Source: JBOHUC01 sp050733935
Lineage (GTDB): Bacteria > Eisenbacteria > RBG-16-71-46 > DASYSL01
NCBI GenBank assembly: GCA_050733935.1
Contig: JBOHUC010000179.1
Span: 1-16,472, forward strand
Reading direction: 5' to 3'
DNA: 16,472 nt
A program made the position numbers and the translations under genes. The notes below the pieces were generated by a model. The model saw only the letters and a list, made by a program, of their open reading frames with translations. It did not search any database and had not been told where the DNA came from. This document shows, piece by piece, positions 1 through 7,005 of this stretch (position 1 is the stretch's first letter; each line of letters opens with the position of its first letter).

Positions 1-2
1 GG

Positions 3-653
3 CTCTGCCTCGTCGCGCGCGGCCGGCACGACGAGGCGCTCGCTTCCCTCCGCCGGGCGATCGAGAGCGGTCGCGAGGCGCCGGCGGCGGCGCTCGATCT
101 CGGCACGCTCCTCCTGGAGCGCGGAAAGGTGCGCGAAGCGGCGCGCGAGTTCGAGCGCGCGATCCACTGGCTGCCGGACACCGCGGACACGCACTATGCG
201 CTCGCGCTCGCCCTTCTCGCCCAGGGGGATCTCGCCGGGGCGACGATGCGCCTCGAGCGCGCGACCGCGCTCGATCCGTCGCACGGGCCGTCCCACTTCC
301 GGATCGGTCAGATCGCGACCCGGCAGGGCCGGCACGCGGAAGCGCGGCACGCGTACGAGCGGGCGCTCGCCATCGTTCCCGCGTACGCCGACGTCCGGTA
401 CGCGCACGGGCGTGCGTGCGAGGCGGTGGGGGACATCCCGGCCGCCGCGGTCTCGTACCGGCATGCGTTGGCACTCAACGTGAACTTCACCGATGCGCGC
501 GTCGCACTTGCCGGATTGCTCGGCCGGAAGGGCGAACGCGAAGCGCAGGAGCTCATTCGCGGAGCGCGCGCGTACGATCCACTGCATCCGGGCGCGCGCT
601 CGCTCGACGAGCGTCATCTCGCGGAGCTGCTCGAGGAGGGCGTCTCGGGCTAG
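3..653 (+). CDS. TPR-repeat protein, 3' part only
   Basis: The frame is open from the left edge, so the N-terminus lies outside the window; 216 residues are visible. They form back-to-back tetratricopeptide helices. Repeated signatures of the form EAR-AYERAL-I-P and AA-SYRHALALN recur about every 34 residues, giving roughly five to six repeats. TPR arrays are protein-interaction scaffolds, and no catalytic domain is visible in this part. A GTG at 129 could serve as a start, but the TPR pattern continues unbroken upstream of it (HDEALASLRRAIESG), so it is internal. The last 25 residues after the repeats are charged and end in LLEEGVSG. A strong hairpin terminator follows 32 bases after the stop. 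The partner and function are unknown. The upstream portion could carry another domain, such as a glycosyltransferase or a membrane anchor. Confidence 0.85.
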   Translation, partial: LCLVARGRHDEALASLRRAIESGREAPAAALDLGTLLLERGKVREAAREFERAIHWLPDTADTHYALALALLAQGDLAGATMRLERATALDPSHGPSHFRIGQIATRQGRHAEARHAYERALAIVPAYADVRYAHGRACEAVGDIPAAAVSYRHALALNVNFTDARVALAGLLGRKGEREAQELIRGARAYDPLHPGARSLDERHLAELLEEGVSG

Positions 654-685
654 GAATGCATTCCATGGAGGGACGTGGCAAAGCG

Positions 686-725
686 ACGGGCGGGGCCGCA
701 GTGACGCGCGCCCTGCCCGTTTTTT
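686..725 (+). terminator. Rho-independent terminator of the TPR gene
   Basis: ACGGGCGGGGC pairs with GCCCTGCCCGT across an ~11-bp stem with one G-U pair and a loop of about 12 bases. Six T residues follow at once (720-725). It lies 32 bases after the TPR stop codon and points in the same direction. Confidence 0.8.
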
Positions 726-730
726 CGTGC

Positions 731-757
731 TGGCCGTGCCGGCCGTGCTTGCCGTGC
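731..757. repeat. Short 9-bp tandem repeat
   Basis: Three head-to-tail copies of nnGCCGTGC (731-739, 740-748, 749-757) lie just after the T-tract of the terminator. A degenerate fourth copy ending in TTCGTGC precedes them. The array fills the gap between the TPR terminator and the stop codon of the convergent outer-membrane protein gene. No function is evident, and in DNA this GC-rich it may be a chance slippage product. Confidence 0.45.
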
Positions 758-768
758 CCGGCGATCGA

Positions 769-1239
769 CTACCGGAACGTGATCCCGCCCAGGATCCTGA
801 ACTCGGGAAGGTCGCCGAGTCCGAGTCGGCCTTCGAGGAACAGCGGCTTGCTCGACGTGTCCTTGAACTGGACGCCGCCCAGGATCGTGAGGCCGAACTC
901 GTCGGCCGACCCGCCCTCGACATCGTAGGACGCGTACGTGAGACCGGCGCCGATGTACGGCCGCGTGTCCTGTCCGGCCATGAACATGTACTTGGCGTCC
1001 CCGTTGATGGTGAACGTGGTGATGTCGCCGAATCCGAAGTCGACGCTCGGGGTGATGTAGAAGTTCGGCGCGAGCGGGCCGATATCGGCATGGACGCCGA
1101 TCACGAAACCATCGGGATCGATGCTCCCCCCGATGCGGCCTCCGAACGCAGCGTCGGCGTCGGCCGGGCGGGCCGTGAGCGCGAAGGTGGCGACGACAAA
1201 CAACGTTGCCAGGGAAACTCCGACGATCCTTCGTTGCAT
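769..1239 (-). CDS. Small outer-membrane beta-barrel protein
   Basis: This gene encodes 156 residues. The start is the ATG at 1239-1237, because GGAGGA sits five bases upstream and the protein then opens with a clear Sec signal peptide: MQRR, a hydrophobic core VGVSLATLFVVATFALTA, and ADADA as the likely cleavage region. A longer open frame to 1347 adds 36 residues without signal-peptide character and was not used. The mature part alternates hydrophobic and polar residues in strand-turn-strand fashion. Its segments (RIGGSIDPDGFVIGVHADIG, YITPSVDFGFG, PYIGAGLTYASYD, EFGLTILGGVQF, PLFLEGRLGLG, FRILGGITFR) are typical of eight-stranded OmpA/OmpW-like barrels. It ends in Phe-Arg rather than the classical terminal Phe. 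Its ligand or role cannot be told. It is convergent with the TPR gene and divergent from the AIM24-family gene. Confidence 0.82.
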   Translation of the reverse strand: MQRRIVGVSLATLFVVATFALTARPADADAAFGGRIGGSIDPDGFVIGVHADIGPLAPNFYITPSVDFGFGDITTFTINGDAKYMFMAGQDTRPYIGAGLTYASYDVEGGSADEFGLTILGGVQFKDTSSKPLFLEGRLGLGDLPEFRILGGITFR

Positions 1240-1594
1240 GGGGTTCCTCCGTTCCGTGAGTCCCTGCCGGGACCGGCTGCAGGACCCGCGGATGCTAAGC
1301 GGGGGCCCGATTCCGGGCAACGGGAAGAATTGAGGAAAAGTCCCCAAACGCGGGCGCGGACGGGCCGCGCGTCCGTAATGCCTCGGGCGGCCGGTGATTG
1401 GGCGATCCTCCGGCGAACCCGGCGGTGGCTCGGGCGAAGTGCTAGGCTGCCGCTCGAGGTGCAGGCGCGACCGATTCGACGGGACCCCGGGACCTGCGAC
1501 GGGTCAAAGGCGACCGAAACTCCGCCGGTCGGTGTTCGTAGAGGGACTCCGGTTCCCATCCGGGGGATCGCCCCCACGCAAGGAGGAGACGAGC
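1240..1594. other. Gene-free divergent intergenic region
   Basis: These 355 bases separate the leftward barrel gene from the rightward AIM24-family gene and must hold both promoters. I see Shine-Dalgarno sequences at each end (complement of 1245-1250; 1581-1588) but no convincing -35/-10 pair. The extended -10-like TGCTAGGCT around 1440 has no good partner at -35. A small GGGGG-ATCG-CCCCC hairpin (1562-1575) stands just before the AIM24-gene ribosome-binding site. Open frames crossing the region lack ribosome-binding sites and recognisable protein content. Confidence 0.5.
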
Positions 1595-2395
1595 ATGCCG
1601 CAGATGCACGAAGTGGATTACGAGATCCTCGGCGACGACATGCAGTTCGTGAAGGTCGAGCTCGATCCCGGCGAGGCCGTGGTCGCCGAGGCGGGCGGCA
1701 TGATGTACATGGAAGATGGAATCGCGATGGAGACGATCTTCGGTGATGGCTCCGCGCAATCGAAGGGGGGCGGAGTCATGGGCGCGCTGCTCGGCGCGGG
1801 CAAGCGGCTCCTCACCGGCGAGTCGCTGTTCATGACGGTCTTCGGCAACCAGTCCCGGGAGAAGCGCAAGGTGGCGTTTGCCGCTCCCTATCCGGGCAAG
1901 ATCGTGCCGCTCCACCTCGCGGAGCTCGGCGGGGAGATCATCTGCCAGAAGGATTCGTTCCTCTGTGCGGCGAAGGGAGTCTCGATCGGGATCGCGTTCC
2001 AGAAGCGCCTCGGCGTCGGCCTGTTCGGCGGCGAGGGCTTCATCATGCAGCGCCTGACCGGCGACGGATGGGCGTTCCTCCACGCCGGCGGGACGATCGA
2101 ACGCAAGGAACTCGCTCCCGGCCAGACCCTGCGCGTCGATACGGGCTGCATCGTCGGGCTCAGCGGCACCGTGGACTACGACATCGAGATGGTGAAGGGC
2201 GTGAAATCGTGGATCTTCGGCGGCGAAGGGCTGTTCTTCGCCACGCTCCGCGGTCCCGGAAGCGTGTGGCTCCAGTCGCTCCCGCTCTCCCGTCTCGCAA
2301 ACCGGATCTACGCGGCGGCCCCGCAGACCGGCGGCCGGAAGGAGGAGGGGTCGATCCTGGGAGGGCTCGGCAATCTGCTCGACGGCAGCGAGTAG
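1595..2395 (+). CDS. AIM24 / TIGR00266 family protein
   Basis: The product has 266 residues. The ATG at 1595 is preceded by AAGGAGGAG (1580-1588) at good spacing, so I prefer it to a longer frame that opens at 1394. The sequence begins MPQMHEVDYEILGDDMQFVK and continues with V-VELDPGEAVVAEAGGMMYME, the hallmark opening of the TIGR00266 / AIM24 family. This is a glycine-rich double beta-helix-like fold related to the yeast mitochondrial AIM24 protein. Other family-like stretches are SLFMTVFGN, YPGKIVPLHLAE, RLTGDGWAFLHAGGTIERKEL and VDTGCIVGL. The length is normal. The bacterial members have no settled biochemical role, and neither a signal peptide nor a membrane segment is visible. It looks monocistronic: a long upstream region precedes it and a strong terminator follows 22 bases after the stop. 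Confidence 0.9.
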   Translation: MPQMHEVDYEILGDDMQFVKVELDPGEAVVAEAGGMMYMEDGIAMETIFGDGSAQSKGGGVMGALLGAGKRLLTGESLFMTVFGNQSREKRKVAFAAPYPGKIVPLHLAELGGEIICQKDSFLCAAKGVSIGIAFQKRLGVGLFGGEGFIMQRLTGDGWAFLHAGGTIERKELAPGQTLRVDTGCIVGLSGTVDYDIEMVKGVKSWIFGGEGLFFATLRGPGSVWLQSLPLSRLANRIYAAAPQTGGRKEEGSILGGLGNLLDGSE

Positions 2396-2417
2396 CGAAC
2401 GCCGCGGACCGGCTCAC

Positions 2418-2450
2418 GGCGCCCCGGGGGCATTCCCCCGGGGCGCCTTT
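2418..2450 (+). terminator. Strong hairpin terminator after the AIM24-family gene
   Basis: A perfect 13-bp stem, GGCGCCCCGGGGG / CCCCCGGGGCGCC, closes on a four-base CATT loop (2431-2434). TTTCATT follows. It insulates the AIM24-family gene from the signalling operon that starts at 2719. Confidence 0.85.
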
Positions 2451-2655
2451 CATTCGCTCCCCAAGGACGGTTGTTGGTCCGTCCAACTCCTGATCTGGCA
2501 GCGCGATCCATGGGCCCGCCCGGCCGGGAGGCAGCGCGCGAACACGGGCTCACTTGCCGCGCAGCAACCTCACTCGTCGCAGCACCCGCCGGTGTTTCAA
2601 GCCTCAACTCCTCTCGCCCCGAAGCCGATAAGAGGAGAGCCAAGGGAGCCCGCCC

Positions 2656-2676
2656 CGCTTCCCCGAACGGGAAGCG
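2656..2676 (+). promoter_or_regulatory. Hairpin in the leader of the signalling operon
   Basis: CGCTTCCC and GGGAAGCG form a perfect 8-bp stem around a five-base CGAAC loop. It lies about 40 bases before the FHA gene start in the otherwise gene-free region 2451-2718. No T-run follows, so it is not an obvious terminator. It could be an operator palindrome or an mRNA leader structure. I found no convincing -35/-10 promoter in this region. A weaker CTCCTCT...AGAGGAG pair lies further upstream, near 2610-2640. Confidence 0.35.
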
Positions 2677-2718
2677 CGGAGCGGACATGCGTGGGGATCG
2701 TTGCGAGGAACGCACTCG

Positions 2719-3408
2719 ATGCCGGGACAGCGGCTGCTCCGAATCCGGGTCACATTGAAGGGACGTCCGGTGAGGGCGTTCGCCTTCATGCAGGATACGG
2801 TCACGATCGGGCGCAATCCCGAGTGCGACGTGTTCCTCGACAACCCGGGAATCTCGCGCGATCACGTGAAGCTCACGCGCACGACGCGCGAGACGTACTT
2901 CCTCGAGGATCTCGGCAGCGCGAACGGCACCATGATCAACGACGTCCGGGTCGAGCGCGCCGAGGTGCGCGAGAATGACGTCGTGCAGATTGGCAAGTTC
3001 TCCCTCTGGATGACCTACGACATGGACCGCCGCTCGGACGACGATCCCGCTCGGCGCGCGTCCCCGACGGCGCTCGAGGGGACGACGGTCCTCAAGACGA
3101 GCGAGCTCCAGGACATGATCGAAACGACGCGCCAGGCGGAGGCGAGGTTCCGAGCGTCGACCGGGGCCGGCACCGCCATTCCTGCTCCCGCGCAAGCGGG
3201 GTACGGGCCAATGATCCCGGGCGCGCCCGCGATCGCCGGAGCACCCCCGCGGACCGGCCCAGCGTTCACGGCACTCCTCGAGGCCCTGCCGCCCCGGGCC
3301 CGCATCGGGCTCCTTGCGGCCGGCCTCGTCCTGTTCGTCCTCGGCACCGCCGTCGGCGCCGCCGCGTCCCTCGTCCTCTCGCGGGGGAGCCATCTGCTCG
3401 GTCGCTGA
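2719..3408 (+). CDS. Tail-anchored FHA-domain protein
   Basis: The product has 229 residues. I chose the ATG at 2719 because GAGGAA lies nine bases upstream; an in-frame TTG at 2701 is the alternative. Residues about 5-100 are a complete forkhead-associated domain, the phosphothreonine reader. The landmark residues are present: G31-R32, S46-R47-D48-H49, and D64-L65-G66-S67-A68-N69-G70-T71. A Thr/Ser-bearing linker (TTVLKTSELQDMIETTRQAE) and an Ala/Pro/Gly-rich tether follow. A single hydrophobic helix (about 196-219, LLAAGLVLFVLGTAVGAAA) then lies a few residues from the C-terminus. There is no N-terminal signal, so the expected topology is a tail-anchored membrane protein with the FHA domain in the cytoplasm. 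It is the first gene of the operon, 60 bases before the kinase. I infer that it binds phosphothreonine made by that kinase, possibly on its own linker. Confidence 0.9.
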   Translation: MPGQRLLRIRVTLKGRPVRAFAFMQDTVTIGRNPECDVFLDNPGISRDHVKLTRTTRETYFLEDLGSANGTMINDVRVERAEVRENDVVQIGKFSLWMTYDMDRRSDDDPARRASPTALEGTTVLKTSELQDMIETTRQAEARFRASTGAGTAIPAPAQAGYGPMIPGAPAIAGAPPRTGPAFTALLEALPPRARIGLLAAGLVLFVLGTAVGAAASLVLSRGSHLLGR

Positions 3409-3468
3409 GCGGCGGAGCGTTCGATCGGATTCGTTTCGTTGGGGACTGAGCCACGGAGGGCGTGACCG

Positions 3469-5868
3469 TTGAAAATCGTCGACCAGGTCCTCGCCCACCG
3501 CCGCGTCCAGAAACTGAAACACGCGCGCACGCTTCCGCCCGCCGATCTTGCGACCGTGAAGAACGAGATCGTGGCCGCCGGCAGCGCCGCACTCTCCGGA
3601 CTCTTCGAGTGCCTGCCCCACGCGGAAGCGCGGCCGCACGCGATCGAGGTCCTGGGCCGCCTCCTCACCGACGAGACCGTCTCGCATTACCTGGACGCGC
3701 TCGCGCTTCCCGATCAGGCGGTCGTCTCCGGCGTGGCCGACGTGCTCGCCCGCGGCATGGGCTACGACGTCTCGCGGCTCCTCGACCTCCTCGAGCAGGG
3801 CCGCGTGCCGAAGTCCGTGATCGAGAGCCTGCTCACCCGCCAGGCCGCGCGCATTCCGATCGACCGCGCCCTGTTCGTGCTGCCGGCGCTTCCACGCGAA
3901 TCGCAGGTCCTCCTGTTCCGCTTCTTCGAGAAGCGGCTCGAGAACCTGTCGGTGCGTGAGTTCCTCCCGCTCCTGTCGCACACGGATCCGTGGATCCGCG
4001 TGCGAGCCGCGCGGCTTGCCGTCGGGAGCGGCGACGAGGGAGCGGTGCCCGCGCTCATCGAGATGCTTGGCGACGCGCACGCGCCCGCGCGCCAGGAGGC
4101 GATCGCCGCTCTCCACGGCCTGCGCGCGAAGGAGGCCGTGCCCGCGCTCATTGAAATGCTCCGCGACGCCGACTACCAGGTGCAGTCCTCGGTCATCGAC
4201 GCGCTCGTGGGGCTCGCGGATGCGTCCGCGGTCCCGCAGCTCATCGAGCTCCTCGCGGACGACTTCGATCTCGCGCGCCGCGCCGCTGTCGAAGTGCTGA
4301 ACGCGGTCGCGACCCCCGAGGCGATCCAGGATCTCGTGCGAGCACTCGGCGACGAGGACTGGTGGGTGCGCGCGCGGGCGGCCGACGCGCTCGGGAGTCT
4401 GGGCGGGGACAAGGTCGTGCAGGCCGCCGCCTGTCTCCTCGAAACCGGCGGCGAGCCGTTGCGCCGCCACGCGATCGAGATCCTGGCCACCGCGCCGGGG
4501 CCGGCCGCGGTTCCGGTTCTCCTCAAGGCGCTCGACGATCCCGACTGGTGGGTGAGGGAGCGCGCGATCGACGCGCTCGGGAAGGCGGGGGACGCCCGCG
4601 CCGTCATGCCGCTTTTGTTGCGAGTTCCGCTCGAGGGAAACGAAGCGGGACTGTGTGTGCGCGCGCTCGGCGCGATCGGAGATCCGCGGGCACTCGGTCC
4701 GCTCGTGGCCCAGCTCGACGGCGAGCGCGCGGACGTCCGGGACCATGCGCTCGCGGCCCTCCTCGTCTTTCCGCGCGAGAAGCTCTCGCGCGACGAGCGC
4801 CTTCTCCTCGAGGACGCGCTCCGGCGAAACCCCGCCGCCGGATCCGCGGGAGCGAGCCTCACCGGCGTTGCGGCCCCGCCCGTCGTGGCCGGGCCGCCGA
4901 CGCCCGCCGCACCGCCACAGGGCCTCCGCTCGTCGTTCACGCCGGTCCCCGGAGCCACGCCCACGCCCGTCTCGCCGATCCCGGGCGTGTCGGGCGACGC
5001 GGTCCGGCGCATGCGCTACGGCGATCTCCCCGAGGGCACGCTTCTTCTCGGTCGCTACCGCGTGGTCCGCACCGTCGGAAAGGGCGGCTTCGCCTCCGTG
5101 TACCTGGTCGAGGACGCGACGATCGGGGAGGAAATCATCGTCAAGATCCTGAACCCGCAGCTCTCGATCGACGAGACCGTGTTCCAGCGCTTCGTGCAGG
5201 AGCTCAAGCTCACCCGCCGGATCACGCACCGGAACGTGATCCGCATCCACGATTTCCTCGATCTCGACGGCGCGTACGCGGTCTCGATGGAGTACTTCCC
5301 GGGGCGCGACCTGCGAACGATCCTCGCCGAGGAGGGTCCGCTTCCGGTCGGCCGCATGCTCCACATCGCCGCACAGGTGCTCGAAGGGCTCGCGGCCGCG
5401 CATGCGGTCGGCGTCGTGCACCGGGACATCAAGCCCGCGAACATCCTGGTCGACGCGAACGACACGGCGAAGGTCGTCGACTTCGGGCTCGCGTCCGCGC
5501 GCCAGACGCCCGGGAGCCGGCTCACCGCAAGCGGGCTTTTGATCGGCTCGCCCGAGTACATGGCCCCCGAGCAGATCAGTGACGAGGCGATCGACCAGAG
5601 GGCGGATCTCTATTCGCTCGGGGTCGTGCTCTACGAAGCGCTGAGCGGGGTGCGGCCGTTCTCGGCCGAGACGCCGGTCAAGGTCCTGTTCCAGCATCTC
5701 GAAGGCTCGTCGGTTCCGCTCGCCGAGCGGATGCCGTCGCTTCCCGCGGGTGTCTGCGCGTTCGTCCACCGTGCGATGGCGCGGAATCCCGAAGACCGTC
5801 CGGCGGACGCCGTCGCGATGCGCGCCGCCCTCGAAAACGAAAGGGGCGGCCTCGCGGCCGCCGCGTGA
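3469..5868 (+). CDS. HEAT-repeat Ser/Thr protein kinase
   Basis: The product has 799 residues. It starts at TTG 3469, with GGAGGG eight bases upstream; the nearby GTG at 3462 is out of frame. Residues about 165-450 hold some nine HEAT/PBS-lyase-like repeats, including the sister motifs DEDWWVRARAADALG and DPDWWVRERAIDALG. Residues 1-165 are helical and probably of the same kind. A Pro/Ala linker (about 455-510) leads to a complete Hanks-type kinase domain (530-790). It has the glycine loop G537-KGGFASV, Lys559 (IVKIL), Glu578, catalytic H651-R-D653 with Asn658, D671-F-G673, and A699-P-E701. The activation segment carries Thr686 and Ser688, which are possible autophosphorylation sites. All residues needed for catalysis are present. 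No membrane segment or extracellular sensor is visible, so this is a cytosolic kinase with an N-terminal protein-binding solenoid. Its TGA overlaps a GTG just before the first PilT gene. Confidence 0.93.
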   Translation: MKIVDQVLAHRRVQKLKHARTLPPADLATVKNEIVAAGSAALSGLFECLPHAEARPHAIEVLGRLLTDETVSHYLDALALPDQAVVSGVADVLARGMGYDVSRLLDLLEQGRVPKSVIESLLTRQAARIPIDRALFVLPALPRESQVLLFRFFEKRLENLSVREFLPLLSHTDPWIRVRAARLAVGSGDEGAVPALIEMLGDAHAPARQEAIAALHGLRAKEAVPALIEMLRDADYQVQSSVIDALVGLADASAVPQLIELLADDFDLARRAAVEVLNAVATPEAIQDLVRALGDEDWWVRARAADALGSLGGDKVVQAAACLLETGGEPLRRHAIEILATAPGPAAVPVLLKALDDPDWWVRERAIDALGKAGDARAVMPLLLRVPLEGNEAGLCVRALGAIGDPRALGPLVAQLDGERADVRDHALAALLVFPREKLSRDERLLLEDALRRNPAAGSAGASLTGVAAPPVVAGPPTPAAPPQGLRSSFTPVPGATPTPVSPIPGVSGDAVRRMRYGDLPEGTLLLGRYRVVRTVGKGGFASVYLVEDATIGEEIIVKILNPQLSIDETVFQRFVQELKLTRRITHRNVIRIHDFLDLDGAYAVSMEYFPGRDLRTILAEEGPLPVGRMLHIAAQVLEGLAAAHAVGVVHRDIKPANILVDANDTAKVVDFGLASARQTPGSRLTASGLLIGSPEYMAPEQISDEAIDQRADLYSLGVVLYEALSGVRPFSAETPVKVLFQHLEGSSVPLAERMPSLPAGVCAFVHRAMARNPEDRPADAVAMRAALENERGGLAAAA

Positions 5869-5870
5869 CC

Positions 5871-7004
5871 ATGGCCTCGATCGACGTTCTGCTGCGCGCA
5901 GCCCGCGAACGCGGCGGCTCGGACCTTCATCTCACGGCCGGGCTCCCGCCGATCCTTCGCATCGACGGGGAGCTCCTGCCGCTCGACGGCCCGGCGCTCC
6001 CGGCCGAGGAGACGCACGCGCTCCTGACCGAGATCCTCCCGCCCGAAGCGGTCGAAGAGCTCGAGAAGAACGGTGCGGTCGATTTGTCCTACGCGACCGA
6101 AGGCTCCGGACGCTTCCGGCTCAACGTGTTCCGCGAGCAAAAGGGGCTCGCCGCGCTCTGCCGGCTCATCCCGGAGCGCGTGCCGGCGTTGCCCGATCTC
6201 GGGCTCCCGCGCGTCGTCTCGGCGTTCGCGGGGCTCCACTCGGGGCTCGTCCTCATCACCGGAGGTCCGGGGACGGGGAAGACGACGACCCTCGCGGCCC
6301 TGATCCACGAGATCAACACGACGCGGAACGTGACCGTGATCACGCTCGAGGATCCGGTCGAGTTCCGCCATGAATGCCAGAAGGCGCTCGTCGTCCAGCG
6401 CGAGGTCGGCGCGCAGGTGCACTCGTTCCACGACGGCCTGCGCTCCGCGCTCCGCCAGGACCCGGACGTGATCCTGATCGGCGAGATGCGTGACGCCGAG
6501 ACGATCGCGGCCGCGATCGAAGCGTCGGAGACCGGGCACCTCGTCCTCGGCACGCTCCACACGCGCGGCGCCGCACAGACGATTCACCGGATCGTCGACG
6601 CATTTCCGAGCGAGGCCCAGGCGCAGATCCGGCACACGCTCGCCGACAACCTGAAGGCGGTCGTGAGCCAGGAGCTCGTGCGCGCGGCCGACGGGCGCGG
6701 GCGGCGGGTCGTGGCCGAAATCATGATCATGAATCCGGCGATCGCGCAGCTCGTGCGCGAGGGCAAGACGCACCAGATCCCGACCGCAATCGCGACCGGC
6801 CGGAGGCTCGGGATGCAGCTCCTCGATCAGACGCTCCTGTCGCTCGTCCAGTCGGGCGACGTGGACCCGAACGACGCGTTCCTCAAGGCCCAGGACAAGA
6901 AGGAATTCATGCTCTACGTGACCCAGCCCGACCTCCTCGCCATGGTCGATCCCGCAGCTGCGGGCGGCCCGGCGGGAGCTTCGGGCGGAGCCCAGGCGGC
7001 CTGA
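5871..7004 (+). CDS. PilT-like type IV pilus ATPase, first copy
   Basis: The product has 377 residues of the secretion/retraction ATPase family that powers disassembly of type IV pili at the inner-membrane base. Walker A is GGPGTGKT (131-138), Walker B ends at VILIGE (Glu205), and the His-box region is GTLHTRGAA. The PilT-type C-terminal motif AIAQLVREGKTHQIPTAI leads to GMQLLDQTLL. The PilT N-terminal signature GGSDLHLTAG is close to the start. I prefer ATG 5871 to GTG 5865 because the second copy also begins Met-Ala-Ser. With this start the gene begins two bases after the kinase stop. Compared with usual PilT it has an extra Ala/Gly-rich tail after residue about 355. It is called PilT-like rather than PilB-like because of length and motifs. 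Which pilus it serves cannot be seen; no pilin or PilB, C, M-Q genes are here. Confidence 0.92.
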   Translation: MASIDVLLRAARERGGSDLHLTAGLPPILRIDGELLPLDGPALPAEETHALLTEILPPEAVEELEKNGAVDLSYATEGSGRFRLNVFREQKGLAALCRLIPERVPALPDLGLPRVVSAFAGLHSGLVLITGGPGTGKTTTLAALIHEINTTRNVTVITLEDPVEFRHECQKALVVQREVGAQVHSFHDGLRSALRQDPDVILIGEMRDAETIAAAIEASETGHLVLGTLHTRGAAQTIHRIVDAFPSEAQAQIRHTLADNLKAVVSQELVRAADGRGRRVVAEIMIMNPAIAQLVREGKTHQIPTAIATGRRLGMQLLDQTLLSLVQSGDVDPNDAFLKAQDKKEFMLYVTQPDLLAMVDPAAAGGPAGASGGAQAA

Positions 7005-7005
7005 C

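Noticed and set aside
1443..1448. Extended -10-like TGCTAGGCT as promoter of the AIM24-family gene
   Set aside because: No acceptable -35 hexamer at 16-18 bases upstream; kept only as a remark in the intergenic entry.
493..1746. 417-residue plus-strand frame across the barrel gene and divergent region
   Set aside because: It crosses a terminator and runs antisense to a gene with a clear signal peptide. It shows no domain.
2308..5769. 1153-residue open frame on the minus strand
   Set aside because: It is antisense to the AIM24-family end, FHA and kinase genes. It is rich in Arg, Asp, Glu, His and Val with no domain, and has no ribosome-binding site. It exists because high GC makes stop codons rare.
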